Assembly: GCA_965234475.1 (NCBI GenBank)
Contig: OZ248397.1
Location: 434,001 to 498,000, forward strand
DNA length: 64,000 bases
Source: Methylopumilus sp947499625
Lineage (GTDB): Bacteria; Pseudomonadota; Gammaproteobacteria; Burkholderiales; Methylophilaceae
Direction: 5' to 3'
Position 1 is the first letter of the stretch; each line of letters begins with the position of its first letter. The translations under genes and the position numbers were made by a program. Shown here piece by piece: positions 25,661 to 33,072 of the stretch. Below the pieces are notes generated by a model. It did no database searches, was not told where the DNA came from, and saw only the letters and a program-made list of their open reading frames with translations.

Positions 25661-25807
25661 ATGAGAATGGTAAAAAAAGAAAACTTACCGACAAAAAATT
25701 GCTTGGTTTGTCAAAAGCCTTTTACTTGGAGAAAGAAATGGCAGCTTGTATGGAGTGATGTGAAGTACTGTTCAGAGCGATGTAAGCGTCATAAAAATCA
25801 AGCATGA
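25661..25807 (+). CDS. DUF2256 family small zinc-binding protein
   Basis: A 48-residue protein reading NCLVCQKPFTWRKKWQLVW then VKYCSERCKRHKNQA. The pattern CxxC...PFTWRKKW...VKYCSxxC is diagnostic of DUF2256, with four Cys that should bind zinc. Its stop codon overlaps an ATG in another frame (ATGA) that begins the HNH gene, indicating translational coupling. Function of the family is unknown; it co-occurs with photolyase-related genes. Confidence 0.88.
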   Translation: MRMVKKENLPTKNCLVCQKPFTWRKKWQLVWSDVKYCSERCKRHKNQA

Positions 25808-26144
25808 TTGGAAAAATCAAAAAAAACTTTTACCACCCGTATTATCAGAGATTATTCCAGATCCTATAATATGTCCAATATGCAGCAGGAGCATTCCAGA
25901 ATCTCAAAAAGATGCCCACCATTTGATACCAAAATCTAAGGGTGGAAAATCTACTGAATATCTTCACCAAATTTGTCATAAACAAATTCATGCATTATTT
26001 AATGAAAATGAACTAGCTAAAATTTTGAATACTGCAGAATTATTAAGAAATCATTGGGATATGCAAACGTTTATCAATTGGGTGAAAAATAAGCCAGATG
26101 ATTTTTACGAGAGAGCTGCTAAAAGTTTACGTAACAAAAAATAG
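25804..26144 (+). CDS. HNH-like protein with an apparent -1 frameshift
   Basis: From residue-level reading, CPICSRSIPESQKDAHHLIP then KSKGGKSTEYLHQICHKQIH forms an HNH nuclease-like domain (CPxC, AHHLIPxSKGG, ICHxxIH). The domain frame has no ATG, GTG or TTG before the conserved region; the first is a TTG at 25923, inside the HNH motif. An ATG at 25804 overlapping the DUF2256 stop opens the neighbouring frame (MIGKIKKN). It reaches AAAAAAAAC, which contains the classical -1 slip heptamer A-AAA-AAC. A -1 shift there gives MIGKIKKNLLPPVLSEIIPD, leading directly into the HNH domain. Either programmed frameshifting or an indel in the A-run explains this. Confidence 0.65.
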
Positions 26145-26192
26145 TAAATTAGATATTTTCTTTATGTTACATGCTGATAAATCACACATCAG

Positions 26193-26519
26193 TCATAGTA
26201 TTTTTTGTAACAAATAAAAAAGTATTATCATGAGAATAGTAACCACAATCATAGAAGTGAAATACTCAAACCCATTTTTAAGCATCCAACTAAATAAAGG
26301 TAATATCGGCAAGACTGGCAATACGTAAATAAAATTTTCGTTGGCTAATTTAGCAATTTTCTCAGTATCCTTACTCTCAAACCAAATTATAGTGTAAGCA
26401 GTAAAAGAAATAATTGGGAGCGCCAATAAAAGTGCAGCAATTTTTGTATCTTTTTTACTTACTTCAGTTACAAGCACAATTACAAAGACTGCGATAATAA
26501 TTTTAATTAAATAGACCAT
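26193..26519 (-). CDS. DUF3147 family membrane protein
   Basis: A 108-residue protein with four hydrophobic helices, including VTEVSKKDTKIAALLLALPIIS and FIYVLPVLPILPLFSWML. This matches the DUF3147 pattern, in which a short cytosolic loop with Lys/Asp lies between helices 1 and 2. It overlaps by one base with the upstream DUF429 gene end (26519), so the two are co-translated. Function unknown. Confidence 0.8.
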   Translation of the reverse strand: MVYLIKIIIAVFVIVLVTEVSKKDTKIAALLLALPIISFTAYTIIWFESKDTEKIAKLANENFIYVLPVLPILPLFSWMLKNGFEYFTSMIVVTILMIILFYLLQKIL

Positions 26520-27205
26520 TAGTAAACGATCTGCATATTTGGTTTCTCTGGTAATTTTGGCAAGTATGAGGCTTGATTATTTACTATTCTTTTGGTGCTC
26601 CATAGAACAACGAGGGCATCTAAAATATCATTATCCATCACATTTTTTTTTTGATATTTATTTCTGATGGCATCAAAATTAAAACTAAAAAAATGCTTAT
26701 CAAGAAGAGATTTTCTTATTTCAAAGCCTTCAGCAGTCTTTTTGCTTTCAAGGATTACTTTTCCATTATTCATAGCTCTAAAGCTTAGCTCAGGATGAAT
26801 TTCGAATATTTTTATATTCTCATAATGAAGAATGGTTTGGACATCTTTTATTTTTGGAAATAAATACCAAGATTGAAGAGACATTGATTTCCCAATAAGC
26901 TTTTTAGATATAAGGGAGGCTTTCTCATAACTTGGCTGGTATAACATTTCTGGTGTTGGTGCTGTGAATATAGAAGATGCTTTCTTGCTAAGAAGTTTTC
27001 TAGCTAATTGATCTGCTTCTCGTGGCATAACTTCAGATAAGATTACAGGCATGTCAATTCCAATAATTAATTGATTGGGCTCCGTAAAAAAATCCTTGAG
27101 ATTATTCAAACTTTGAAAAATAGCGGTTTCAATAGTTTCATCTTGGTTTTGCCAAACTGTAAACCAACCAGACTTACATCCGTCAATGCCGATAACTAAA
27201 GACAA
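26519..27205 (-). CDS. DUF429 family protein (predicted nuclease fold)
   Basis: The start VIGIDGCKSGWFTVWQ and the later IIGIDMPVILSEVMPREADQLARKLL are the two Asp motifs of DUF429, an RNase-H-like fold. A third Asp lies in NVMDNDILDALVVLWSTKR. Length 228 is normal. DUF429 proteins are predicted nucleases or nucleotide-binding proteins, but function is unproven. The gene sits between a DCC-family protein (end 27206) and DUF3147 without gaps, forming a three-gene operon often found near photolyases. Confidence 0.85.
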   Translation of the reverse strand: MSLVIGIDGCKSGWFTVWQNQDETIETAIFQSLNNLKDFFTEPNQLIIGIDMPVILSEVMPREADQLARKLLSKKASSIFTAPTPEMLYQPSYEKASLISKKLIGKSMSLQSWYLFPKIKDVQTILHYENIKIFEIHPELSFRAMNNGKVILESKKTAEGFEIRKSLLDKHFFSFNFDAIRNKYQKKNVMDNDILDALVVLWSTKRIVNNQASYLPKLPEKPNMQIVY

Positions 27206-27562
27206 CTAATTCACCTCACAATATTTCATTTTTTTAAAGCGCCATAAAGCGAAGTATGAATAGAAAGCTCTACTCACAGGGTAAATGATTGGCATTCTGA
27301 TTATAAAGTTTAATAATCTCCATCCTTTTAAGTTCTTCCATATGAGACAAAATGCATCTATACCCTTATAAAGTATTTCTTTTTCATCAATGACATGAAG
27401 ACTTAAGAGAGCGTCCTTATGTGTAATTTTATATTTACGTAGCAATTTATTATGTGTATGAAGATTGCACCATAAGAAAATGCCTTTAGGTGCGATTGAT
27501 TTATAGTAATTAATCTCTTTTGAACAAAGACTGCAATGTTGGTCGTAAAGAACTTTTATCAT
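27206..27562 (-). CDS. DCC-family thiol-disulfide oxidoreductase (DUF393)
   Basis: The start IKVLYDQHCSLCSKEINYYK carries the DxxCxxC motif of the DCC (DUF393) family, predicted thioredoxin-fold oxidoreductases. The remainder (GIFLWCNLH, GIDAFCLIWKNLKGWRLLN, PVSRAFYSYFALWRFK) fits. Length is 118. It is the first gene of the leftward DCC-DUF429-DUF3147 operon. A redox role linked to flavin proteins is possible but not shown. Confidence 0.85.
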   Translation of the reverse strand: MIKVLYDQHCSLCSKEINYYKSIAPKGIFLWCNLHTHNKLLRKYKITHKDALLSLHVIDEKEILYKGIDAFCLIWKNLKGWRLLNFIIRMPIIYPVSRAFYSYFALWRFKKMKYCEVN

Positions 27563-27661
27563 AATTTTGTTAGTCTTAAAAAGAGAAAGGCTCCAAACTA
27601 TTCGGGGGAAAATTTAGAGCCAAAGGAGCAATATTTCAGTTTATTGAATATTTGAATGACA

Positions 27662-27699
27662 TAGAACTAAAATAAAAATTCATTTTTATTTTAGTTCTA
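27662..27699. repeat. Perfect 17-bp inverted repeat with TTCA loop
   Basis: Left arm TAGAACTAAAATAAAAA and right arm TTTTTATTTTAGTTCTA are exact complements, with a 4-base TTCA spacer. It lies between the leftward DCC operon and the rightward msrA genes, overlapping the end of a tiny leftward frame. It could be a terminator for that frame or a regulatory hairpin. Confidence 0.75.
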
Positions 27700-27772
27700 A
27701 ACCCCTAGGAAAATAAGCGGATATTAATTTACTGTCATAGTCTTTTGCTACTTGATAACCGAAATACTCCAT
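27686..27772 (-). CDS. Possible tiny gene or 3' remnant (28 aa)
   Basis: Reads MEYFGYQVAKDYDSKLISAY then FPRGLELK. Amino-acid usage looks protein-like and the frame stays open somewhat further upstream (LFLLLWES). The stop codon lies in the perfect inverted repeat. It may be the end of a deleted gene or a small peptide gene. I do not recognise it. Confidence 0.3.
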   Translation of the reverse strand: MEYFGYQVAKDYDSKLISAYFPRGLELK

Positions 27773-27873
27773 AGATTCCCAAAGTAGCAAAAAGAGTATT
27801 ATTTAATTAGGGGAACTATTAAATTATTAACTCATCGAAGAGTTTAAGGCATCTACTACGTATAAGGTACTCA

Positions 27874-27948
27874 ATGAATCAAAAAGAAGTTGAAACTCAC
27901 AGTCAAAGCTGGCTTGGATCACAATCTGATTGCGCTTGCGCTATATGA
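27874..27948 (+). CDS. Short peptide gene coupled to msrA (24 aa)
   Basis: The frame reads MNQKEVETHSQSWLGSQS and ends DCACAI. Its TGA overlaps the msrA ATG (ATGA), the arrangement of a translationally coupled pair, and AAGG lies about 9 bases before its own ATG. The peptide ends with a Cys-Ala-Cys motif, unusual for a chance frame. It may be a leader controlling msrA, a redox-sensing or metal-binding peptide, or chance. No homologue comes to mind. Confidence 0.4.
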   Translation: MNQKEVETHSQSWLGSQSDCACAI

Positions 27949-28448
27949 CCATTGAAACAGTATATTTGGCCGGTGGTTGCTATTGGGGACTTCAAGATCT
28001 CCTAGGTAAAATACCAGGTGTGAACGACACAACCGTTGGTTTTTCTGGCGGGCATGTTAAGAATGTTTGTTATCGAGAGGTATCAACCGGAACTACTGGA
28101 CATGCTGAGACGGTAAAAGTTATTTTTGATATTGATATACTAAGCTTTACAGAATTGCTTATGTTTTTTTTCAAAATACATGATCCCACAACATTCAATC
28201 AGCAAGGCAACGATATTGGAACTCAATATCGATCTGCAATTTTTGCGACAACAAATGAACAAGTGCTTTTAGCCGAGGACTTGATTAAAAAAATTGATGC
28301 ATTAGGGGTATTTAAGAATAAAATTACTACCGAAGTACATTCATTCAACTTATTTTTTCCGGCTGAAGAAAATCATCAGAAATACTTAGAGAAGCATCCT
28401 GATGGCTATACATGTCATTTCATGAGAGATCTTAATTTTGCAGCCTAA
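27945..28448 (+). CDS. msrA: Peptide-methionine (S)-S-oxide reductase
   Basis: The catalytic motif is near the N-terminus, VYLAGGCYWGLQDLL (GGCxWG, with Tyr instead of the usual Phe). TTVGFSGGHVKNVCYREVSTGTTGHAE and FFKIHDPTTFNQQGNDIGTQYRSAIF complete the MsrA signature. I chose ATG 27945 (MTIETVYLAGG). It reduces the S form of methionine sulfoxide in the cytoplasm, complementing MsrB and MsrPQ encoded in this window. Its start overlaps the stop of a 24-residue frame, suggesting translational coupling. Confidence 0.95.
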   Translation: MTIETVYLAGGCYWGLQDLLGKIPGVNDTTVGFSGGHVKNVCYREVSTGTTGHAETVKVIFDIDILSFTELLMFFFKIHDPTTFNQQGNDIGTQYRSAIFATTNEQVLLAEDLIKKIDALGVFKNKITTEVHSFNLFFPAEENHQKYLEKHPDGYTCHFMRDLNFAA

Positions 28449-28455
28449 TCCTTGC

Positions 28456-28605
28456 TTATTTAAGAAGCAGATGAAGCATTAGGCCAAAGTATAAGAAAGC
28501 GAATATTGCCACAATCCAAAAAACTCTAAGCATATTAGAATTGATGTCTGTTAGTTTTTGATGAATTTTTTCAAGCAATGCTTCTTGCTTAATTTTTTTA
28601 GTCAT
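28456..28605 (-). CDS. Small single-helix membrane protein, unknown (49 aa)
   Basis: An amphipathic N-terminal part (MTKKIKQEALLEKIHQKLTD) is followed by one membrane helix (VFWIVAIFAFLYFGLMLHLL). AGGAG lies 6 bases before the start (minus strand). It lies 18 bases downstream of the FeS-photolyase gene on the same strand, so it is probably co-transcribed with it. Function unknown. Confidence 0.65.
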   Translation of the reverse strand: MTKKIKQEALLEKIHQKLTDINSNMLRVFWIVAIFAFLYFGLMLHLLLK

Positions 28606-28623
28606 ATATCTCCTTTTAAAATT

Positions 28624-30153
28624 TTAGATGTCCTCAATATTTTTGATTAATTTTTCCGCTTGCAATTTAATGTCTTTAATTAAATTGGGATCCATATCCC
28701 TTATTTGTTTATTTACAATAGCTAATCTTGGGTTTTTGCTTAGTTTTGCAGCGTTTGCAATAAAAAAATTCCAGTATAGGCTATTGAATGGGCATGCCTT
28801 GTCACCAATCCTCTCACTTTTTGAATAATGGCATTCTTCACAATAGTTACTCATTTTGTTTATATAGTTCGCTGTTGAAACATAAGGCTTGCTTGCTAGT
28901 TTGCCTCCATCAGCAAATTGACTCATACCAAGTGTATTTGGCATCTCAACCCATTCAAATGCATCAATATAGATTCCCAAATACCACTCATGAAGGCTTT
29001 TAGGATGAATACCCGCAAGCAGAGAAAAATTACCAACAATCATCAGTCTTTGGATATGGTGAGCATAAGCTTCATCAAGCGACTGGTTGATTGTATATTT
29101 AAGGCAATTCATTTTGGTTTTACCATTCCAAAACCAATTAGGCACTGGCAATTGATGGTTAAAATAATTCTGATCACTAAGTGCTGGCATGTGGACCCAA
29201 TAATATCCTCTAATATATTCTCTCCAGCCAATAATCTGCCTGATAAAGCCTTCAGCAGCATTAATGGATAATTGATTGGAAAGGTATGATTTTTCGACAG
29301 CTGATACAACCTCTCTAGGGGATAGCATTTTAGTATTTAATGCAAAAGATATTAAGGAGTGAAACATTCTTGTTTCGTCCTTATGCATAGCATCCTGATA
29401 ATCACCGAAGTAAATTAAAATATGCTGAATAAAAAAATCTAGATGTTGTAAGGCTTCTTTTCTGTTAAGGGGCCAGCGAAATTTAGATGCATTATGATTT
29501 CCAAAGCTCTTTATTTCAACTTCTGTAATTTCGTCCCACAATTTACTGTGATCGTGAATGGGCCTATAATCTTCGAAGGCTTTCGGAGTTCCCTTCCAGG
29601 CTTTTCTATTCTCGTGATCAAAGTTCCATTTTGAACCAACAGGTTTATCATCTTCAGACATGAGGACACGGTGCTTTTTTCTCATATATCGATAAAAAGA
29701 CTCCATAAGCCACTGTTTTTTATCAGAGAATATTTCCTTTACTTCGAGGCGATGAGTAAAAAAGTGCTCTGATGAAAAGCACTCAGACGGAATAGAAATT
29801 TCACTACAAAACTCCATTAAATCTTGATCAAGTCTGTATTCGTCGGGTTCTTGATACTCAAACTTCTGAATGTTGTATTGACTAAATAAAGCTTTTAAAT
29901 TCGCTTTAAAAGATTGTTGATTGGACTTCTCATTGATCTTGAGATAAATGACTTGATGATTGTGTTTCGCAAGCGTGTTTTTAAAGTCCCTCATCGCTGC
30001 AAAAATAGCTAAAATTTTCTGTGCATGATGAAGAACATAATTTGTTTCTTGTTTTACCTCCATTAAAACGTAAAGGATTTCATCATCTATATTTTTAAAC
30101 CAGGAATGGTTAGGATTGAGTTGATCACCCAGGATAAGTCTAACGATTTTCAT
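28624..30153 (-). CDS. FeS-type (6-4) photolyase / cryptochrome-like protein
   Basis: The start VRLILGDQLNPNHSWF is characteristic of the FeS-BCP group (PhrB/CryB-like). The C-terminal half shows INAAEGFIRQIIGWREYIRG, LMIVGNFSLLAGIHPKSLHEWY and FADGGKLASKPYVSTANYINKMS. The [4Fe-4S] Cys residues appear in SNYCEECHYSKSERIGDKACPF plus one earlier Cys. Length 509 fits. Members repair (6-4) photoproducts using FAD, a lumazine antenna and the cluster. Together with the Cry-DASH gene at 7.2 kb and the rhodopsins it marks a light-exposed lifestyle. Confidence 0.93.
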   Translation of the reverse strand: MKIVRLILGDQLNPNHSWFKNIDDEILYVLMEVKQETNYVLHHAQKILAIFAAMRDFKNTLAKHNHQVIYLKINEKSNQQSFKANLKALFSQYNIQKFEYQEPDEYRLDQDLMEFCSEISIPSECFSSEHFFTHRLEVKEIFSDKKQWLMESFYRYMRKKHRVLMSEDDKPVGSKWNFDHENRKAWKGTPKAFEDYRPIHDHSKLWDEITEVEIKSFGNHNASKFRWPLNRKEALQHLDFFIQHILIYFGDYQDAMHKDETRMFHSLISFALNTKMLSPREVVSAVEKSYLSNQLSINAAEGFIRQIIGWREYIRGYYWVHMPALSDQNYFNHQLPVPNWFWNGKTKMNCLKYTINQSLDEAYAHHIQRLMIVGNFSLLAGIHPKSLHEWYLGIYIDAFEWVEMPNTLGMSQFADGGKLASKPYVSTANYINKMSNYCEECHYSKSERIGDKACPFNSLYWNFFIANAAKLSKNPRLAIVNKQIRDMDPNLIKDIKLQAEKLIKNIEDI

Positions 30154-30248
30154 TTTCGAGGTCTATTAAAAGAATTGGTACGTTAAGATTAAATAGCATT
30201 TAGATTCCAGCTGAGTTAATCCAAAGGAGCTAACCTATTCTTTATTTT

Positions 30249-30371
30249 TTGAAAAATCAACACCATACAGCACATTTATTTATTCCCATGATGTTATTAT
30301 GGTTAATGATAATCTTGATTGGTATATATTTTTTAAAATATACAAATCACAGCCTTGAAGTTAAGGTGTAA
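30249..30371 (+). CDS. Possible small membrane protein upstream of proteorhodopsin (40 aa)
   Basis: From TTG 30249 the frame reads MKNQHHTAHLFIPMMLLWLM, then IILIGIYFLKYTNHSLEVKV: one membrane helix flanked by polar ends. A strong AAAGGAG lies at about 30223, but its best spacing points to an ATT codon at 30237 in the same frame, so the true start is uncertain. It ends 67 bases before proteorhodopsin. Function unknown. Confidence 0.4.
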   Translation: MKNQHHTAHLFIPMMLLWLMIILIGIYFLKYTNHSLEVKV

Positions 30372-30438
30372 AATCTTTAGTAACTATTTAGGTAGTTAAT
30401 TATTTGTAGTAGTTTTCCTCAACTATTTGGAGATTTGT

Positions 30439-31230
30439 ATGACTCAAGATTTTTTTAAAACCGTAAAAAATAAATGCTTATTAGGATTGTCTTTATTAGG
30501 CTTATCAACCTCTGCTTTTGCAGAGAGCCATGGAGGCCAAGTTCTCCAATCCAATGATTTCGTCGGGATTTCTTTTTGGCTAATTTCAATGGCATTGGTT
30601 GCTTCAACTGCTTTTTTCTTCCTTGAAAGAGATCGTGTAGCAGGTAAGTGGAAAACTTCTCTTACTGTATCTGGTTTAGTTACATTAGTAGCAGCTGTTC
30701 ACTACTTCTATATGCGTGATGTGTGGGTTGCCACAGGATCAACACCTACGGTTTATAGATATATTGATTGGTTAATTACAGTGCCTTTATTAATGATTGA
30801 ATTCTATTTAGTTCTTTCAGCCATTACTAAAGTTTCCAACGGCGTTTTTTGGAGGCTTTTAATAGGTACTTTAGTAATGCTTGGCGGTGGGTATGCCGGT
30901 GAAGCTGGTTACGCAGATGTTACAACAGCATTCATTGTTGGTATGCTTGGATGGTTTTATATCCTCTACGAAATTTTCGCTGGTGAAGCAGGTAAGATCA
31001 ATGCAAATAAAGCACCAGCATCAGTGCAGGGTGCTTTTAATACAATGCGTTTAATTGTCACGTTTGGTTGGGCAATTTATCCATTAGGTTATTACTTTGG
31101 TTATTTAACTGGTTCCGATCCTGCAAGTAGCATGGCATCTTTAAACATCATCTATAACTTAGCTGACGTTTTAAACAAAATTGCTTTCGGTGTAATTATT
31201 TGGTCTGTAGCGGTTTCAGAATCAAAATAA
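30439..31230 (+). CDS. Proteorhodopsin, green-tuned proton pump
   Basis: I chose ATG 30439. A signal peptide (LGLSLLGLSTSAFA) is followed by seven helices. In helix C, VYRYIDWLITVPLLMIEFYL gives Asp110, Thr114 and Glu121, the DTE motif of outward proton pumps. His88 (AAVHYFYM) pairs with the counter-ion. Leu118 at the spectral tuning site predicts green absorption. The retinal Lys is Lys247 in LADVLNKIAFGVIIW. A strong terminator follows, so it is expressed separately from the second rhodopsin. Retinal is supplied by the crt-blh genes downstream. It converts light into a proton gradient at the inner membrane. Confidence 0.96.
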   Translation: MTQDFFKTVKNKCLLGLSLLGLSTSAFAESHGGQVLQSNDFVGISFWLISMALVASTAFFFLERDRVAGKWKTSLTVSGLVTLVAAVHYFYMRDVWVATGSTPTVYRYIDWLITVPLLMIEFYLVLSAITKVSNGVFWRLLIGTLVMLGGGYAGEAGYADVTTAFIVGMLGWFYILYEIFAGEAGKINANKAPASVQGAFNTMRLIVTFGWAIYPLGYYFGYLTGSDPASSMASLNIIYNLADVLNKIAFGVIIWSVAVSESK

Positions 31231-31244
31231 GTATGTAATTTTTT

Positions 31245-31278
31245 AAAAAACTGTGCAGCTTAGGCTGCACAGTTTTTT
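31245..31278 (+). terminator. Strong rho-independent terminator after proteorhodopsin
   Basis: Stem ACTGTGCAGC / GCTGCACAGT extended by A/T pairs, 4-base loop TTAG, and a run of T. It separates the proteorhodopsin transcript from the second rhodopsin and crt operon. Confidence 0.9.
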
Positions 31279-31343
31279 TATTTTTACTGATTAAATTGAA
31301 TTATATCAATAGCTTAAGACAATAAGATCGATACACTAATCCC

Positions 31344-32069
31344 ATGAGTATAGATGAGTTTAATTTAGTATTTAACGCAATTTCATTTGCAATCGCTGCT
31401 TTTGGAGCCTCAGCCGTATTCTTCCTCCTCCAAAGATCACAAGTTTCTCCCGCATACAAAACTGCATTAACGCTTTCAGGGCTTGTTTGTTTGATTACAA
31501 CTTACCATTACTTCAGAATCTTTGAGAGCTTCAATAGTGCTTATATGTTGAAAGATGGTTTAGTGGTGCAAAGTGGTATGCAATTTAATAATGCATATCG
31601 GTATGTTGATTGGCTATTAACCGTTCCCCTTTTGCTTCTAGAATTTGTTTTAGTCTTAAGATTGCCCCATGCAGAAACATATAAAAAGGGGCTAGGACTA
31701 ATTTTAGCATCTGCGATTATGGTGATATTGGGTTACCCAGGTGAAACCCTTGCAATTGGTTTTGCTAAGGTTATTTGGTGGGTTTTAGCAATGATTCCAT
31801 TTTCTTATATATTGTATGAAATGATTAAAGGGGTGGGTATGTCAATCAAAACTCAACCAAAAGTTGTTCAGCCGCTATTCAAAAAAACAAGATTACTTAT
31901 TATCCTGTCATGGTCATTTTATCCTCTTGTTTATATCCTACCTTTATTTGGCTTATCCGCATTCGTGAGTATCCAGGTTGGCTTCACTGTTGTTGATATA
32001 GTTGCTAAATCGGTTTTTGGTATTTTGATTTACATTATTGCGCAAAGAAAGTCAGAAATTGGCGCTTAG
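31344..32069 (+). CDS. Xanthorhodopsin-like rhodopsin, second light-driven proton pump
   Basis: Seven helices in 241 residues without a signal peptide. Helix C reads AYRYVDWLLTVPLLLLEFVL, giving Asp89, Thr93 and Glu100 (DTE motif) and Leu97 at the tuning site. His55 lies in TYHYFRI. Retinal Lys222 lies in VVDIVAKSVFGILIYIIA. The RYVDWLLTVPLLLLE and LGYPGE elements match the xanthorhodopsin/actinorhodopsin clade. In my alignment the glycine that opens the carotenoid-antenna site is Trp146 here (IWWVLAMIPF), so no antenna is predicted at that site. It lies 58 bases before crtE and is probably the first gene of the carotenoid operon. Confidence 0.93.
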   Translation: MSIDEFNLVFNAISFAIAAFGASAVFFLLQRSQVSPAYKTALTLSGLVCLITTYHYFRIFESFNSAYMLKDGLVVQSGMQFNNAYRYVDWLLTVPLLLLEFVLVLRLPHAETYKKGLGLILASAIMVILGYPGETLAIGFAKVIWWVLAMIPFSYILYEMIKGVGMSIKTQPKVVQPLFKKTRLLIILSWSFYPLVYILPLFGLSAFVSIQVGFTVVDIVAKSVFGILIYIIAQRKSEIGA

Positions 32070-32127
32070 TTAAGTCTTTGACAAACAGATATATTTTCTA
32101 CATATATTCTTTTAAATAAAACTCATT

Positions 32128-33072
32128 ATGATTTCAAATGAAAGTGATTCACTAGAGAGCGTTAAAAAACATCTAGCCAAGTCTTTTGAGGTGAATGAAA
32201 AAAATTTATCTCTATGGCTTAATTGGCATGGAGAGTCAAAAGGGAAATTAATTCGCTCGCGCTTGGCACTTTCTACTGGCGAAGCCTTAGGGCTTTCAAA
32301 GCATACTGCAATTATTTGGGCAGTAGTTTGTGAGTTAATTCATAGCGCCTCACTTCTCCATGATGACATTTGTGACAGCGATGAAATTAGAAGGGGTAAG
32401 GTGAGTGTATGGAAAAATTTTGGTATACCAGCTGCTATATGCACTGGGGACTATTTAATAGCAGAGTCCTTTAAAAAAATTACTGAAATTGAACAGGGCT
32501 GGCATCAAAATATCTTGCTAGTGCTACTTTCAGGCACAGTGAAAGAAATCGTTTTTGGCCAATCAGGAGATGTCAATACAAACTACTTAAGTCTTGACTG
32601 GGAAGAATATAAAAATCTTGCGACGGCAAAAACATCACCACTCATTTGTTTGCCCATGATGGGAATGTTTAAATGTGCCGAACTCAATGAACCTTATTAT
32701 ACTAATTTAAAAAAAATGACAGACGAAATAGGGCTCGCTTATCAAATTGGCAATGACTTGGAAAATATTTTATTAAATCAAACTAATGAAATGCCCACAG
32801 ATATTAAGTTTGAAAGGATAAATGCAATAGTGGTTTTAATTAAAGAAAAGTCTTCTGAAAATGAAATTAATTTCCTGAAAAAAAATAAAGATGAATTTAA
32901 ACAATTTTTCCTATCTTCAAGTATTAAAGATGATTTAATTGATAGGATTCAATTGATACTAGACAATATAAAAAATTCTTTACACCTTATGCCAATAGTC
33001 ATAAGGCCTATTATTTCTTCTCTTTGTGAAGAGTTAGAAAAAAAAGCTAGCCAATTTAAATATGCAAAATAA
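32128..33072 (+). CDS. crtE: Geranylgeranyl diphosphate synthase (polyprenyl synthetase family)
   Basis: The first Asp-rich motif is intact: ASLLHDDICDSDEIRRG (DDxxD). The second, normally DDxxD, reads YQIGNDLENIL (NDxxN), a weakened magnesium site. Other family features are GKLIRSRLALSTGEALGL, AICTGDYLIAESF and ATAKTSPLICLPMMG. Length is 314. It should make GGPP for phytoene synthase. It is followed by crtI with an 11-base overlap. Whether the altered second motif reduces activity cannot be told from sequence. Confidence 0.88.
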   Translation: MISNESDSLESVKKHLAKSFEVNEKNLSLWLNWHGESKGKLIRSRLALSTGEALGLSKHTAIIWAVVCELIHSASLLHDDICDSDEIRRGKVSVWKNFGIPAAICTGDYLIAESFKKITEIEQGWHQNILLVLLSGTVKEIVFGQSGDVNTNYLSLDWEEYKNLATAKTSPLICLPMMGMFKCAELNEPYYTNLKKMTDEIGLAYQIGNDLENILLNQTNEMPTDIKFERINAIVVLIKEKSSENEINFLKKNKDEFKQFFLSSSIKDDLIDRIQLILDNIKNSLHLMPIVIRPIISSLCEELEKKASQFKYAK

